From positions 186,001-250,000 of the forward strand of contig NZ_LZEX01000023.1 of assembly GCF_001676055.1 (NCBI RefSeq): a stretch of 64,000 nucleotides of DNA, read 5' to 3'. A model generated the notes under the pieces. It searched no databases and was not told the origin of the DNA. It saw only the letters and a program-made list of their open reading frames with translations. The DNA comes from Morganella psychrotolerans (lineage in GTDB: Bacteria > Pseudomonadota > Gammaproteobacteria > Enterobacterales > Enterobacteriaceae). This document shows, piece by piece, positions 41,701 through 50,737 of this stretch. The stretch's first letter is position 1, and every line of letters starts with the position of its first letter. Position numbers and translations under genes: made by a program.

Positions 41701-41764
41701 CGGCTGTAGTTCCGGCCAGCCCGCCCGCACAAATCTTAAAGAACTGTCTGCGGCTGAAATTCAT
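38716..41764 (-). CDS. fdnG: Formate dehydrogenase-N alpha subunit (selenoprotein), C-terminal frameshift
   Basis: The start at 41764 begins MNFSRRQFFKICAGG, a Tat signal. The in-frame TGA at 41179-41177 is codon 196, the same selenocysteine position as E. coli FdnG (NQARV-Sec-HGPTVAS). The N-terminal 4Fe-4S motif is CTYCSVGCGLLMY, with a later Cys in ALCPKGAG. The frame runs to 38774 but turns nonsensical after GFEGATQK. Removing one T from the T6 run at 38812-38817 (plus strand) restores GFIANTLTPGVGDANSQTPEF and AFLVNIEKA, ending at 38716. The corrected protein is exactly 1015 residues, the E. coli length. It oxidises formate in the periplasm with bis-MGD molybdenum. Confidence 0.93.
41177..41179 (-). 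other. UGA selenocysteine codon of fdnG
   Basis: An in-frame TGA flanked by family-identical sequence on both sides. The nucleotides just downstream can form the usual bacterial SECIS-type hairpin region and are nearly identical in order to the E. coli fdnG site. Confidence 0.93.
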
Positions 41765-41933
41765 CGCATCCTCTTTTTTTATATATTTGTAAAAAATCAT
41801 GAGGAGAATATCAGCAAAGGTTGAATTTATATTGCCTGAAATCAATGAAAGTGAACTTTAATGTTTAATTAAAATTAATCGGAGGAATCAGCACGATTTG
41901 AATAATCACAAAGTAGTAGTGATTTCTTTATAA

Positions 41934-41947
41934 TTGACGCAGATCAA
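41934..41947. promoter_or_regulatory. FNR-like box upstream of fdnG
   Basis: TTGAC-GCAG-ATCAA, one mismatch from the FNR consensus (TTGAT-N4-ATCAA), 170 nt upstream of the fdnG start. It supports anaerobic induction as in E. coli. The -10 is not clear, so the TSS is not assigned. The 271-nt gap around it is AT-rich and has no other gene. Confidence 0.6.
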
Positions 41948-42035
41948 TTAATATAAATTTCTGCTCACAGAGGGGATGAATTAAATCAACTTTAATTTCG
42001 CCGTCATAATAAGTTTAAATGCCGGAAAATACAAA

Positions 42036-42821
42036 TTAAAAATGCCGGATATCCACGTCATCCACTTTAAAATGGGAAGGTGACTGACCCATTTGTTTCT
42101 TAAACATAATAGAAAAAGCCCCCGCGCTATTATAGCCAAGATCATAAGCAATTTCTGTAATCGATTTCCCCGATAATATATGAGAAAGAGAATTAAGCAG
42201 ACACGCCTGCTGACGCCATTCTGAGAATGACATCCCGGTTTGTGTGCGGAAAAACCGGCTGAATGAGCGCTCACTTTTATGCAGTTTTTCCGCCCAGGCG
42301 CCGGGCTGGGAGGTTATCACCGGATTGCGCATAAACTCACGGCACATCAGGCCGAGCTTCTCATCCCGCGGAACCGGCACAAAAAACGGCAGGGGCCGGG
42401 CGCGGCTCAGTTCACACAAGATCAACTGCATCAGCATCCCGTCGCGCCCCTGAATATCATATTCGGCGGGCACATCAGCGGCTTCAAGCAGTAACTGACG
42501 TAACAGCGGAGAGACACTCAGAACTTCGCAATCCGCCGAATGACGCGGCTTTGCCGCCGGTTCAATATACAGGCTGCGGGTGCTGACATTCAGCATGCGG
42601 GTTTCGTGGGCGATCAGCGGAGGGATCCACACGCCACATGAGGGCGGAATAACCCATTCACCGCCTGCCGTACTGACTTCAATCAATCCCGTTGCCGGGT
42701 AGAGAAACTGCGCACGCCGGTGAGAATGGTACTCCAGCAGGGTATCCGGCAGATAATCTGTTCCGAGGGCAATAACATCCCGCGCAATATTATCCACGCT
42801 TTTCAACGGAATATTTCTCAT
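42036..42821 (-). CDS. AraC-family transcriptional regulator
   Basis: 261 residues. The N-terminal cupin domain (YHSHRRAQFLYPATGLIEV ... WVIPPSCGVWIPP) is followed by two C-terminal helix-turn-helix motifs (SERSFSRFFRTQTGMSF and SITEIAYDLGYNSAGAFSIMFKKQMGQSP). It resembles the NimR/YeaM subgroup. It is divergent from the dms-type operon across 536 nt and on the same strand as fdnG, so it could regulate either. The ligand is unknown. Confidence 0.88.
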   Translation of the reverse strand: MRNIPLKSVDNIARDVIALGTDYLPDTLLEYHSHRRAQFLYPATGLIEVSTAGGEWVIPPSCGVWIPPLIAHETRMLNVSTRSLYIEPAAKPRHSADCEVLSVSPLLRQLLLEAADVPAEYDIQGRDGMLMQLILCELSRARPLPFFVPVPRDEKLGLMCREFMRNPVITSQPGAWAEKLHKSERSFSRFFRTQTGMSFSEWRQQACLLNSLSHILSGKSITEIAYDLGYNSAGAFSIMFKKQMGQSPSHFKVDDVDIRHF

Positions 42822-43193
42822 AAGTGATGTGCTCCCCGCTTTCTGACTGAAGATGATGGCCTGCCTGCTGCTATCGGCAGGACGCCGGCTGTTATATCAG
42901 ATCCCTGTGCCGCAAAACAGGTGTTTTACGATAACATTTTGTAATCACATATACATTCAGGCGTATTGAGCAACAACTATAACGCATTAAATTAACAGTG
43001 ACGGAAAAGAGGCTGAAATTCAAATGTTCTTGTCCGGTTTGCGTATGGCAGCAATATATTAATCCATTACCATTCTGCTGCCGCCATTTTGTTTATTCAG
43101 ATTCTGATTACTTCCGGTTATTAATGTGTTGCCGGGGGCGCGGCGTTATTTCCGGTCATTTAAAATTAAATATTATTTATTATTTATTGTTTT
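42822..43193. other. Gene-free region upstream of the dms-type operon
   Basis: With the ERIC element this is a 536-nt non-coding gap. An 80-codon reading frame at 42998-43240 runs into the ERIC repeat, is Cys-rich and has no ribosome binding site, so it is not called. The promoters for araC and dmsA must lie here. No FNR box as good as those at 41934 and 51179 was seen. Confidence 0.5.
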
Positions 43194-43319
43194 TATACCC
43201 AACGTCATTCAAGTTGCAGGCAGGCGGCAAGGGAAGATAGGCGGGGAGCATACATAAGTATGTGACCCGGCTGGCTGAGTGCGGCCAACGAACCTGCGGT
43301 TTGAATGAATAAGGGTATA
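43194..43319. repeat. Full-length ERIC (IRU) element, 126 bp
   Basis: It runs from TATACCC to GGGTATA. Its middle reads GAGCATACATAAGTATGTGA, nearly the ERIC core (GAGCTTACATAAGTAAGTGA), followed by a GGCTGAGTGCGGCCAACG arm as in ERIC. It is the least degenerate copy in the window and the parent form for the shortened copies. Confidence 0.88.
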
Positions 43320-43357
43320 AATGTCGCTCTCTGTTTCTCACCCGGGGTAAATCCACT

Positions 43358-45778
43358 ATGAGTCATCAATCCGGCCATGATAATGAAGGTTCCGGCGCTA
43401 TCGGTGAAATAAGCCGCCGGCGCTTTATACAGGTCAGTTCTGTATTATCTGCGGTGCCATTTCTGGCATCAGAAAGTATTGCTTCCGTTTCACCTGATCC
43501 GGCACACATTCCTGTGCATCCGGTGGATGACGGCGTGCGGGTTGTTCCCACATGCAGCAGTTTTGACTGCGGCGGCAAGTGCGATATCCGCGCGCATATT
43601 AAAGATGGTCAGGCCATCCGTATCACGACGCGTCCGGATGCTGATTTAAATGAAGAGATGCCGATCATGCGGGCCTGTGTGCGCGGGCGCGGTTACCGGA
43701 AATTTATCTATCATCCTGATCGCCTGAAATACCCGATGAAACGTGTCGGTAAACGGGGGGAAGGGCGCTTTGAGCGGATAAGCTGGGAAGAAGCGACATC
43801 ATTAATCGCACAGCAATGGCAGCGGATCAGTGAAAAATATGGCTCCGCATCGCGCTTTGTCAGCCTGAGTACGGGTGTGACCGGCGGGATTTTCTCCGGT
43901 GCAAATATGCTGCGCCGCCTGTTTAACCTGACCGGCGGGTTCCTGGAAAATTACCACTCAGTCAGTAACGGCAATACCATGGCGGCAACGCCGTACACTT
44001 ATGGTACGTCTGCCAGTGGCAGCACACTGGATACCCTTGAAAATACGCCGCTGGTGATTTTGTGGGGGCATAACCCGAACGAAACGATTTTCGGGCACAG
44101 CAACCACTATTTTCAGAAGATGAAAAAGAACGGCACAAAATTTATTGTCGTTGACCCGCGCTATTCCGATACCGCCTCTTCCCTGGCGGATCAATGGATA
44201 CCTATCCTGCCGACCACCGATAACGCCATGATGGATGCGATGATGTATGTCATCGTGACAGAAAATCTGCACGATCAGGCATTTATCAATAAATATACTC
44301 TGGGATTCAGTGAAGATCAGATGCCGGAAGGCGTTGCTGATAATGAATCGCTGGTGGCGTATCTGACCGGTAAAAAAGACGGTATCGCCAAAACGCCTGA
44401 ATGGGCGGAGAAAATAACCAAAGTTCCGGCGGACACTATCCGCCAACTGGCGCGTGAATATGCCTCAACCAAACCGGCGGTGCTGATGCAGGGCTGGGGA
44501 CCACAACGGCATATCTGCGGCGAGCGCAGCGCCCGGGGTGCCACTTTGCTGGCAACGATCACCGGAAACGTGGGTGTGCGCGGCGGCTGGGCGGCGGGTT
44601 ACGGCATGGCACTGAATCCGGATCTGCGTAAAACCATTGCCGGACCGGCGCTGTTTGATAATCCGGTTAAAGAAAAAATCAATATCACCAACTGGGTGCA
44701 GGCGTGTGAAGACAAAAATCTGGTCACACCGGCAAACGGCCTGAAGAATGCAGAGAAACTCGGCACAGAGATCAAAATGATCTTCTCGATGGCGGGTAAC
44801 TACATGACAAATCAGAACACAGACATTCTGCATGCTGCAAAAGTGCTGGAGGATGAATCGAAGGTTGAATTTATCGTGTGCAGTGATCTCTATCTGACGC
44901 CGAGTGCGAAATACGCCGATCTGCTGCTGCCGGAGACCAGTTTTCTGGAGCGCTGGAATATCGGCGGCACCTGGAGTTACGGCGATTACCTGATCCTCTC
45001 GGAAAAAGCGATTGAACCTGATTTTGAGCGCCGCACAGACTATGACTGGCTGTGTGAAGTGGCGGAAAAACTGGGTGTATATGACGAGTTTACCGCCGGT
45101 CACCGCACGGATCGTGACTGGATTGAATTCCTGGTAAATGATGCGGCAGCTAAGCGTCCGGAAGATAATATTCCCACCTTTGATGAACTGCTGGTCAAAC
45201 GTCGTCATTTATTAACGCACCGTCCGCATACGCAAAATGTGGCGTTTGAAAAAAATATTCAGGATATCGAAAACAATCCGTTCCCGACGCCGTCCGGCAA
45301 AATCGAGATTTTCTCCAAACGTCTGTATGACATGGATAACCCGGAAATCCCGGCGCTCTCCCATTATGTGCCTGCGGTTGAAGGTCCGGAAGACAGACTC
45401 ACCACAACCTATCCGCTGCAATTAATCACCTGGAAAGGGCGGAACCGCGCTAACTCCACGCAGTTTGCCAATCCGTGGTTACAGGAAGTTCAGCGCCAGG
45501 AACTGTGGATCAACCCGTTTGACGCACAAGATCGCCGTATTAATGACGGTGACAAAGTGAAGATCTATAACGGGCGCGGCATAACGATGATCCCGGTAAA
45601 AATTACCCAACGAATTATGCCGGGTGTGGTTGCACTCCAGGCGGGAGCCTGGTGGCTGCCGGACAGTAACGGTGTTGATCAGGGCGGCTGCGCCAATGTG
45701 CTGACCTCGTCACGCAGTACGGCGCTGGCGCACGGTAATGCGCACCAGACACTATTAGTTGAGGTGGAAAAAGCATGA
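43358..45778 (+). CDS. dmsA: DmsA/YnfE-type molybdopterin oxidoreductase, catalytic subunit
   Basis: 806 residues with a Tat signal (ISRRRFIQVSSVLSAVPFLAS), so periplasmic. The N-terminal Fe-S motif is CSSFDCGGKC with a fourth Cys in MRACVRGR. The HPDRLKYPMKRVGKRGEGRFERISW block is typical of the DMSO reductase family. A Ser-rich segment (YHSVSNGNTMAA) near residue 205 is the likely molybdenum ligand region. The C-terminal molydopterin-binding domain has NPWLQEVQRQELWINPFDA. It reduces an S- or N-oxide acceptor (DMSO or similar), but the substrate cannot be fixed by sequence. It overlaps dmsB by 4 nt. Confidence 0.88.
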   Translation: MSHQSGHDNEGSGAIGEISRRRFIQVSSVLSAVPFLASESIASVSPDPAHIPVHPVDDGVRVVPTCSSFDCGGKCDIRAHIKDGQAIRITTRPDADLNEEMPIMRACVRGRGYRKFIYHPDRLKYPMKRVGKRGEGRFERISWEEATSLIAQQWQRISEKYGSASRFVSLSTGVTGGIFSGANMLRRLFNLTGGFLENYHSVSNGNTMAATPYTYGTSASGSTLDTLENTPLVILWGHNPNETIFGHSNHYFQKMKKNGTKFIVVDPRYSDTASSLADQWIPILPTTDNAMMDAMMYVIVTENLHDQAFINKYTLGFSEDQMPEGVADNESLVAYLTGKKDGIAKTPEWAEKITKVPADTIRQLAREYASTKPAVLMQGWGPQRHICGERSARGATLLATITGNVGVRGGWAAGYGMALNPDLRKTIAGPALFDNPVKEKINITNWVQACEDKNLVTPANGLKNAEKLGTEIKMIFSMAGNYMTNQNTDILHAAKVLEDESKVEFIVCSDLYLTPSAKYADLLLPETSFLERWNIGGTWSYGDYLILSEKAIEPDFERRTDYDWLCEVAEKLGVYDEFTAGHRTDRDWIEFLVNDAAAKRPEDNIPTFDELLVKRRHLLTHRPHTQNVAFEKNIQDIENNPFPTPSGKIEIFSKRLYDMDNPEIPALSHYVPAVEGPEDRLTTTYPLQLITWKGRNRANSTQFANPWLQEVQRQELWINPFDAQDRRINDGDKVKIYNGRGITMIPVKITQRIMPGVVALQAGAWWLPDSNGVDQGGCANVLTSSRSTALAHGNAHQTLLVEVEKA

Positions 45779-46419
45779 GTAAATTCATTATTTATCCGGC
45801 AGTCAGTGAAAAACAATTAGGGTTTTATATTGATTCAGCCCGCTGCTCCGGCTGCAAAGCCTGCCAGGTTGCCTGTAAAGATAAAAACAATTTAGATGTC
45901 GGGCGCCGCTTCCGCCGCGTGTATGAAATGACCGGCGGCGGTTACAGCCGTAACAATAATGGTGCGCTGATCAACAATGTGTTTGCTTATACGCTCTCCA
46001 TTTCCTGTAACCACTGCAAAGATCCGATTTGTGTCCGCAACTGCCCGACCACTGCAATGCACAAGCGCGACGGCGACGGCATCGTGATGGTCAATACAGA
46101 CAAATGTGTCGGCTGTGGTGCCTGTGCGTGGTCTTGTCCGTATGGCGCGCCGCAGATGAACCCGGAAACCAAACAGATGTCGAAATGCGATTTTTGCATT
46201 GATTTACAACAAAAAGGTGAGCAGCCGGTATGTGTCAGCACCTGTCCGCTGGGCGCTATTCAGTTCGGACCGATTGATGAGTTGCGGGCGAAATACGGCA
46301 ATCTGGATTATGTAACCGGTCTGCCTGATCCGTCCATTACACAGCCGAACCTGGTGATCAATGCGCATCACGGGGCACATTTTGATGACATAAACAGTGA
46401 GAGAAAAGAAAATGAATGA
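45775..46419 (+). CDS. dmsB: DmsB-type ferredoxin subunit
   Basis: 214 residues with four cysteine clusters ([43 protein letters not shown] ... CVSTC), transferring electrons from the membrane subunit to DmsA. The family motif CPTTAMHKR is present. It is coupled to dmsA by ATGA and overlaps dmsC by 8 nt. Confidence 0.9.
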   Translation: MSKFIIYPAVSEKQLGFYIDSARCSGCKACQVACKDKNNLDVGRRFRRVYEMTGGGYSRNNNGALINNVFAYTLSISCNHCKDPICVRNCPTTAMHKRDGDGIVMVNTDKCVGCGACAWSCPYGAPQMNPETKQMSKCDFCIDLQQKGEQPVCVSTCPLGAIQFGPIDELRAKYGNLDYVTGLPDPSITQPNLVINAHHGAHFDDINSERKENE

Positions 46420-47323
46420 GTGGTCGCTTTTAATTTTCACTTACATGATGAATGCGGCGGTGGGGTTGTGCGTTGTGAGCGGGGTGTTTGCCGCACCGCT
46501 CTCCCGCCGCCTTACGGCAGACAGTTTTAAACGTATGATGATGCTGACGATTTTTATTATCTGCATTATCGCGGGGATAGGATCAGTGGCATCAATCACG
46601 CATCTGGGCGTGCCGTTGAATGCCCCGAATGCCATTAATAATGTATTCACCGCCTGGCTCAGTCGTGAAGTGGTAGTGACGGCGGCATTTGTCGGCAGTT
46701 TAGGCGTGACATTTCTCTGGCTATGGAAGTCAGGCAAACTCTCTTTTCTGTTGTTTGGCGCGGCAATGGTGATTGGTTTGGCTGACATTTATTGTATGGC
46801 GTCGATTTACCGCTATACCTCGATTCTGACGTGGAATGATGCCAATACTTATCTGATGTTTTTCGCCACCATGCTGAGCCTCGGTGCAGCGCTGTATGTG
46901 TTGCTGATGATGCTGTCACAGCGTTTTGGTCAGAAAGCAGGGATTATTATCCCGGCAGATTATCTGTCAGTGTCCCGCTTGTGGCTGCTGTGGAGTGTCA
47001 TGGCGGTAAGCCTGACCGCGCGCCTGTTATATCAGCCATTTTATGAACACTGGCTGACCGCCACACAGTTATCGCAAAAATCGGTTACTTTTCCGCTTTC
47101 GCCAATCACGGCTTATTACAGCATTGCCGGGTTGCGGGTAAGCACCTGGATTATGGCGGTTGCCGGGCTGCTTTTGTGTGGTATCGCACTGGTTCGTGCG
47201 GTGGGACCGAAAAGGCGGGATACGGAGTATCAGGCAGCGGGCGGTTTGTTTCTTACCGGGTGTCTGCTGACCATTATTGCCGAATTTATGCTGCGTTATG
47301 TTTTCTATTATATTCACGCCTGA
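46412..47323 (+). CDS. dmsC: DmsC-type membrane anchor subunit
   Basis: 303 residues from MNEWSLLIFTYM (GAGAGAA upstream), with about eight TM helices. It has the DmsC features THLGVPLNAPNAINNVFTAWLSREVV and the conserved early His in the first loop. It oxidises menaquinol and anchors DmsAB. A TorD-type chaperone gene follows 12 nt later. Confidence 0.88.
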   Translation: MNEWSLLIFTYMMNAAVGLCVVSGVFAAPLSRRLTADSFKRMMMLTIFIICIIAGIGSVASITHLGVPLNAPNAINNVFTAWLSREVVVTAAFVGSLGVTFLWLWKSGKLSFLLFGAAMVIGLADIYCMASIYRYTSILTWNDANTYLMFFATMLSLGAALYVLLMMLSQRFGQKAGIIIPADYLSVSRLWLLWSVMAVSLTARLLYQPFYEHWLTATQLSQKSVTFPLSPITAYYSIAGLRVSTWIMAVAGLLLCGIALVRAVGPKRRDTEYQAAGGLFLTGCLLTIIAEFMLRYVFYYIHA

Positions 47324-47335
47324 CGGGAGCGCCTG

Positions 47336-47908
47336 ATGAGTAAAATCTCCCATTATGCGGCGGCATTTAACGTGCTGGGTATTTGTTATCTGTTCTCCCC
47401 GGATGATGACAGCAACCGCGTTGCTATGCGGCTGTTCACCCTGCCCGGGTTTGCGCAGCAATGGCCCTGTGAGGTGGATGAAGCACTCCGTACACAGTTA
47501 AGCCGTTCAGCCGGTTGTGATGCAGGAACACTGAAATCGGCCTGGCAGGATTTGTTTGCCGGTCCGGGAGCTCTGCCGGCGCCGCCGTGGGGCTCGGTTT
47601 ACCGGGATGCGGAAGGGTTGTTACAGGGGGATTCCACCCTGGCGCTGAATGCGTTTTTAAAGCAGGAGCGATTGAAACTGAGCACGGCGTATCCGGAACC
47701 GGCAGATCACATCGGGCTGATTTTATTTCAGGCGGCAGTATTAGCGTCTGAAATGCGGGCACCGGCAGTAAATACGCTGCTGAGTCAGCATCTGCTCACC
47801 TGGCTGCCTCAGTACGCTGAACGTCTTAATGCTCACGGACACAGCCCGTTTTATTGTGCGCTGACACAACTGGCAATGGTGACGGTTCGCGCATTTTTAA
47901 AAACATAA
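47336..47908 (+). CDS. TorD/DmsD-family chaperone
   Basis: 190 residues, all-helical, with the family signature PPWGSVYRDAEGLLQGDST and PADHIGLILFQAA near residues 85-130. Such chaperones bind the Tat signal of the cognate molybdoenzyme and proofread cofactor insertion. Its place after dmsABC marks it as the DmsD for this operon. Confidence 0.88.
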   Translation: MSKISHYAAAFNVLGICYLFSPDDDSNRVAMRLFTLPGFAQQWPCEVDEALRTQLSRSAGCDAGTLKSAWQDLFAGPGALPAPPWGSVYRDAEGLLQGDSTLALNAFLKQERLKLSTAYPEPADHIGLILFQAAVLASEMRAPAVNTLLSQHLLTWLPQYAERLNAHGHSPFYCALTQLAMVTVRAFLKT

Positions 47909-47950
47909 TATTGCGCAGTAATATAGCTTTATTACATTGCCCGCAATCTA

Positions 47951-47979
47951 TACGTCCCTTTTTCCGGGGCGTATTTTTT
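47951..47979 (+). terminator. Terminator of the dms-type operon
   Basis: TACGTCCC, a short T/C loop, GGGGCGTA (one G-T pair), then six T. Confidence 0.8.
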
Positions 47980-48034
47980 ATCTGCGCCGGGGCAGATTGA
48001 GCTGTGACAGATACGTTGTAAAAAACCTGTGGAT

Positions 48035-48361
48035 TTAACTATCGCTGAGATACGGCGGCACCAGGTCGTCGAGCAGTGCAATCAGCGCCGGGTCGTTGTA
48101 CTGGTAATCATCAGGGATTTCAAGGATGTGCAGGGTTTTATGATCGAGAAGGCGGGAGTATTCGGCTTTCAGGCGATTTTTGTGTTTCTGCTCCATGACA
48201 AAAATCACATCTGCCCACTGAAGTAACGCCGGGGTGACCCGGCGTTTTGCATTACGGCTGGTACCCGCTGAGCGGACAGACCACTGCGGATGGTTCCGCC
48301 AGTGGTGTTCGGCCGTCGGGCTGCGCCATTGGTTGCGGCTGCAGATAAACAGGATATTCAC
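48035..48361 (-). CDS. Small low-molecular-weight protein tyrosine phosphatase-like protein
   Basis: 108 residues. The N-terminal P-loop CSRNQWRS (C7, R13) is the CX5R(S/T) phosphatase loop. A conserved SAGTSRNAKRRVTPALLQWADVIFVME block follows. NDPALI near residue 89 offers the general-acid Asp-Pro. The protein is shorter than classical LMW-PTPs (about 145-155 residues). It overlaps the upstream 76-residue gene by 4 nt. The substrate is unknown. Confidence 0.82.
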   Translation of the reverse strand: MNILFICSRNQWRSPTAEHHWRNHPQWSVRSAGTSRNAKRRVTPALLQWADVIFVMEQKHKNRLKAEYSRLLDHKTLHILEIPDDYQYNDPALIALLDDLVPPYLSDS

Positions 48362-48588
48362 TGGTCACTTTCCTCATAACGGGCGTTGCGTGTCAGCATC
48401 GCCTGACTGACCCGTGGATAATCTATGCCTAACTGAGTGGCTCTGATCAGTTTATCGCCGCGGGTGTACAACATTTTCCAGCGTTTTTCGGGGGAAAAAT
48501 CATACAGACCGCTGTGGTGTTTCTGATCACGGGATTTATTTATACGATTCTTAAATTTGCGCCAGGCGCGGTTTCGGGTGTTATCCAT
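48358..48588 (-). CDS. Small basic protein coupled to the phosphatase-like gene
   Basis: 76 residues, rich in Arg/Lys/Asn and Tyr (DNTRNRAWRKFKNRINKSRD at the start, then HHSGLYDFSPEKRWKMLYTRG). No domain was recognised. The 4-nt overlap with the phosphatase-like gene suggests a functional pair. The highly basic N-terminus could bind nucleic acid. This is inference only. Confidence 0.6.
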   Translation of the reverse strand: MDNTRNRAWRKFKNRINKSRDQKHHSGLYDFSPEKRWKMLYTRGDKLIRATQLGIDYPRVSQAMLTRNARYEESDQ

Positions 48589-48697
48589 CTTTTTCTCTCT
48601 TTACGAAATTGAATTACCGGGTTCAGCAGCCGCGGTAATACGGAAAAAGGGAGGGCTAACAAGGTGAATTTTAGGCAGAGAAACACAGAATGCAAGT

Positions 48698-48726
48698 AAA
48701 AAAAAACGCGCCCGGATCCGGGCACG
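48698..48726 (-). terminator. Terminator of hemL
   Basis: On the minus strand, GTGCCCGGATCCGGGCGCG followed by about nine T. It lies 17 nt past the hemL stop. Confidence 0.85.
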
Positions 48727-48742
48727 GTTCATCAGCAGTCAG

Positions 48743-50023
48743 TTACAGTTCCGAAAACGCGTAAGCGGCTGCATCAATGGTTTTGCGGATATCTTCATCA
48801 CTGTGTGCGACAGACATAAACCCGGCTTCAAAGGCGGATGGAGCGAGATAAATGCCTTTTTCCAGCATCAGATGAAAGAACTTTTTGAAGCGCTCCACAT
48901 CACAATTCATCACATCCTGATAGCAGGTGACAGTCGGTGAATCAGTAAAGAAGATACCGAACATCCCGCCGACATGATTGACCACCAGCGGAATGCCCGC
49001 CTGTTCTGCTTTCGCAGTCAGACCTTCAGCCAGCATCTCTGTCAGTTCAGTCAGGCGCTGATGCACACCCGGCTGTGAAATTTCCTGTAAGCAGGCAAGA
49101 CCGGCTGCCATGGCAATCGGATTACCGGAGAGCGTGCCCGCCTGGTAAACCGGGCCTGTCGGCGCGAGTTTTTCCATGATCTCACCACGCCCGCCGAATG
49201 CACCGACCGGCATTCCGCCGCCGATAATTTTACCCAGGCAGGTCAGATCCGGCTCAACATCATAATATGCCTGCGCGCCGCCGAGAGCGACACGAAAGCC
49301 GGTCATCACTTCATCGATAATCAGCAGTGCGCCGAATTCATCACACAATGCACGCAGCCCCGGCAGGAAATCAGCGGCCGGCGGAATGCAGTTCATATTA
49401 CCGGCCACCGGCTCGACAATAATACAGGCAACATCGTGAGGATGTTTTTCAAAGGCTTCGCGGACAGAACCCAGGTCATTATAGGTGCAGGTCAGCGTGT
49501 GTTTGGCGAAATCCGCCGGCACACCCGGTGAGTTTGGCTGCCCGATAGTCAGTGCGCCGGAACCAGCTTTGACTAACAGGCAGTCTGCGTGTCCGTGATA
49601 GCAGCCCTCAAACTTGATAATTTTATCGCGGGCGGTGTAACCACGCGCCAGGCGGATAGCGCTCATGGTCGCTTCCGTTCCGGAGTTCACCATGCGCACC
49701 ATGTCCATGGACGGCACCAGTTCGGTGACAAATTTAGCCATTTCCACTTCATCAGCCGTCGGGGCGCCGAAACTCAGCCCTTTTTCAACCGCTTTGATAA
49801 CCGCGGTGCGGATAGCAGGGTGGTTATGGCCCAGCACCATCGGCCCCCAGGAGCCGACATAGTCAATGTAGGCTTTGCCGTCAACATCATAGATATACGC
49901 ACCGTTGGCGCGTTCAATAAACAGCGGAGTGCCGCCGACGCCGTTAAACGCGCGGACCGGGGAATTTACTCCGCCGGGGATAAAGTGCTGTGCTTCGGTA
50001 TATAAGGTTTCAGAGCGGCTCAT
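48743..50023 (-). CDS. hemL: Glutamate-1-semialdehyde 2,1-aminomutase
   Basis: 426 residues, the usual length. The PLP lysine lies in [18 protein letters not shown], with the phosphate-binding [16 protein letters not shown] and the family [12 protein letters not shown]. It converts glutamate-1-semialdehyde to 5-aminolevulinate, the first haem precursor. GGGAG precedes the ATG. Confidence 0.96.
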   Translation of the reverse strand: MSRSETLYTEAQHFIPGGVNSPVRAFNGVGGTPLFIERANGAYIYDVDGKAYIDYVGSWGPMVLGHNHPAIRTAVIKAVEKGLSFGAPTADEVEMAKFVTELVPSMDMVRMVNSGTEATMSAIRLARGYTARDKIIKFEGCYHGHADCLLVKAGSGALTIGQPNSPGVPADFAKHTLTCTYNDLGSVREAFEKHPHDVACIIVEPVAGNMNCIPPAADFLPGLRALCDEFGALLIIDEVMTGFRVALGGAQAYYDVEPDLTCLGKIIGGGMPVGAFGGRGEIMEKLAPTGPVYQAGTLSGNPIAMAAGLACLQEISQPGVHQRLTELTEMLAEGLTAKAEQAGIPLVVNHVGGMFGIFFTDSPTVTCYQDVMNCDVERFKKFFHLMLEKGIYLAPSAFEAGFMSVAHSDEDIRKTIDAAAYAFSEL

Positions 50024-50116
50024 TCAGGACTCCCGTCAGTCAGTGAGCAGAAAGTTGATCACAGTGTAATGGAGAGCGCGGCTGAATCCAACTTGTCACA
50101 TTATTCTTGTGAGGAC

Positions 50117-50196
50117 TATATCCAATGTCATTCAAGATGCAGGCCGGCGGGCTGAACGCGGCCAACGAACCTGCGGTTTGAATGAATAAGGATATA
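50117..50196. repeat. ERIC-type palindromic element, shortened (80 bp)
   Basis: The ends are TATATCC and GGATATA (a matched pair of compensating changes), with arms GTCATTCAAGATGCAGG and GCGGCCAACGAACCTGCGG. It sits between divergent hemL and erpA. That both ends changed together suggests stem pairing is maintained. Confidence 0.8.
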
Positions 50197-50341
50197 TATC
50201 CTTATTAATAATATGGTTACTATGCTTTATGTGTGGCGAAACTTGAACGATTCCGTGAGGTGGTAGATAATTGATAATAATGTCCGGGAGCTGACAGCTT
50301 TCTGAGTGTGTTTACTGGTCGCGGCCAGTCTGGAGTAATAA

Positions 50342-50686
50342 ATGAGCGATGATTCAGCACTGCCCCTGCAATTTACGGATGCGGCAGCTAAAAAAGTAAA
50401 AATTCTGATTTCGGATGAAGAAAATCCGAACCTGCGCCTGCGTGTTTATATCACCGGCGGCGGGTGCAGCGGGTTTCAGTATGGTTTCACCTTTGATGAT
50501 GCCATGAATGACGGCGACATGACTATCGAGAAAGAAGGTGTGGCGCTGGTGGTTGACCCGATGAGTCTGCAATATCTGGTCGGCGGTTGTGTGGATTATA
50601 CTGAAGGGCTGGAAGGCTCGCGGTTTATCGTCACCAATCCGAATGCCAAAACAACCTGCGGCTGTGGTTCTTCATTCAGTATCTGA
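50342..50686 (+). CDS. erpA: Iron-sulfur cluster insertion protein ErpA
   Basis: 114 residues of A-type carrier fold. Cluster-binding Cys are in [14 protein letters not shown] and the C-terminal [11 protein letters not shown]. It delivers Fe-S clusters to apo-proteins, including IspG and respiratory enzymes such as formate dehydrogenase-N, whose genes are in this window. Confidence 0.96.
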   Translation: MSDDSALPLQFTDAAAKKVKILISDEENPNLRLRVYITGGGCSGFQYGFTFDDAMNDGDMTIEKEGVALVVDPMSLQYLVGGCVDYTEGLEGSRFIVTNPNAKTTCGCGSSFSI

Positions 50687-50710
50687 TTGAATTACCGGCA
50701 GCTATCAAGA

Positions 50711-50737
50711 ACGGACGCGCAGGCGTCCGTTTTTTTA
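50711..50737 (+). terminator. Terminator after erpA
   Basis: ACGGACGC, loop GCAG, GCGTCCGT, seven T. Confidence 0.9.

Noticed and set aside
41177-41845. fdnG looking like two genes split by a stop codon
   Set aside because: The TGA is the conserved selenocysteine codon 196. Only the later break at 38812-38817 is a real frameshift.
42998-43240. 80-codon Cys-rich reading frame upstream of the dms-type operon
   Set aside because: No ribosome binding site, ends inside the ERIC repeat, and no protein-like pattern.
43194-43319. Possible insertion sequence or CRISPR-like repeat
   Set aside because: Single palindromic ERIC-type units with no transposase, no target duplications beyond the TA end and no spacer array.
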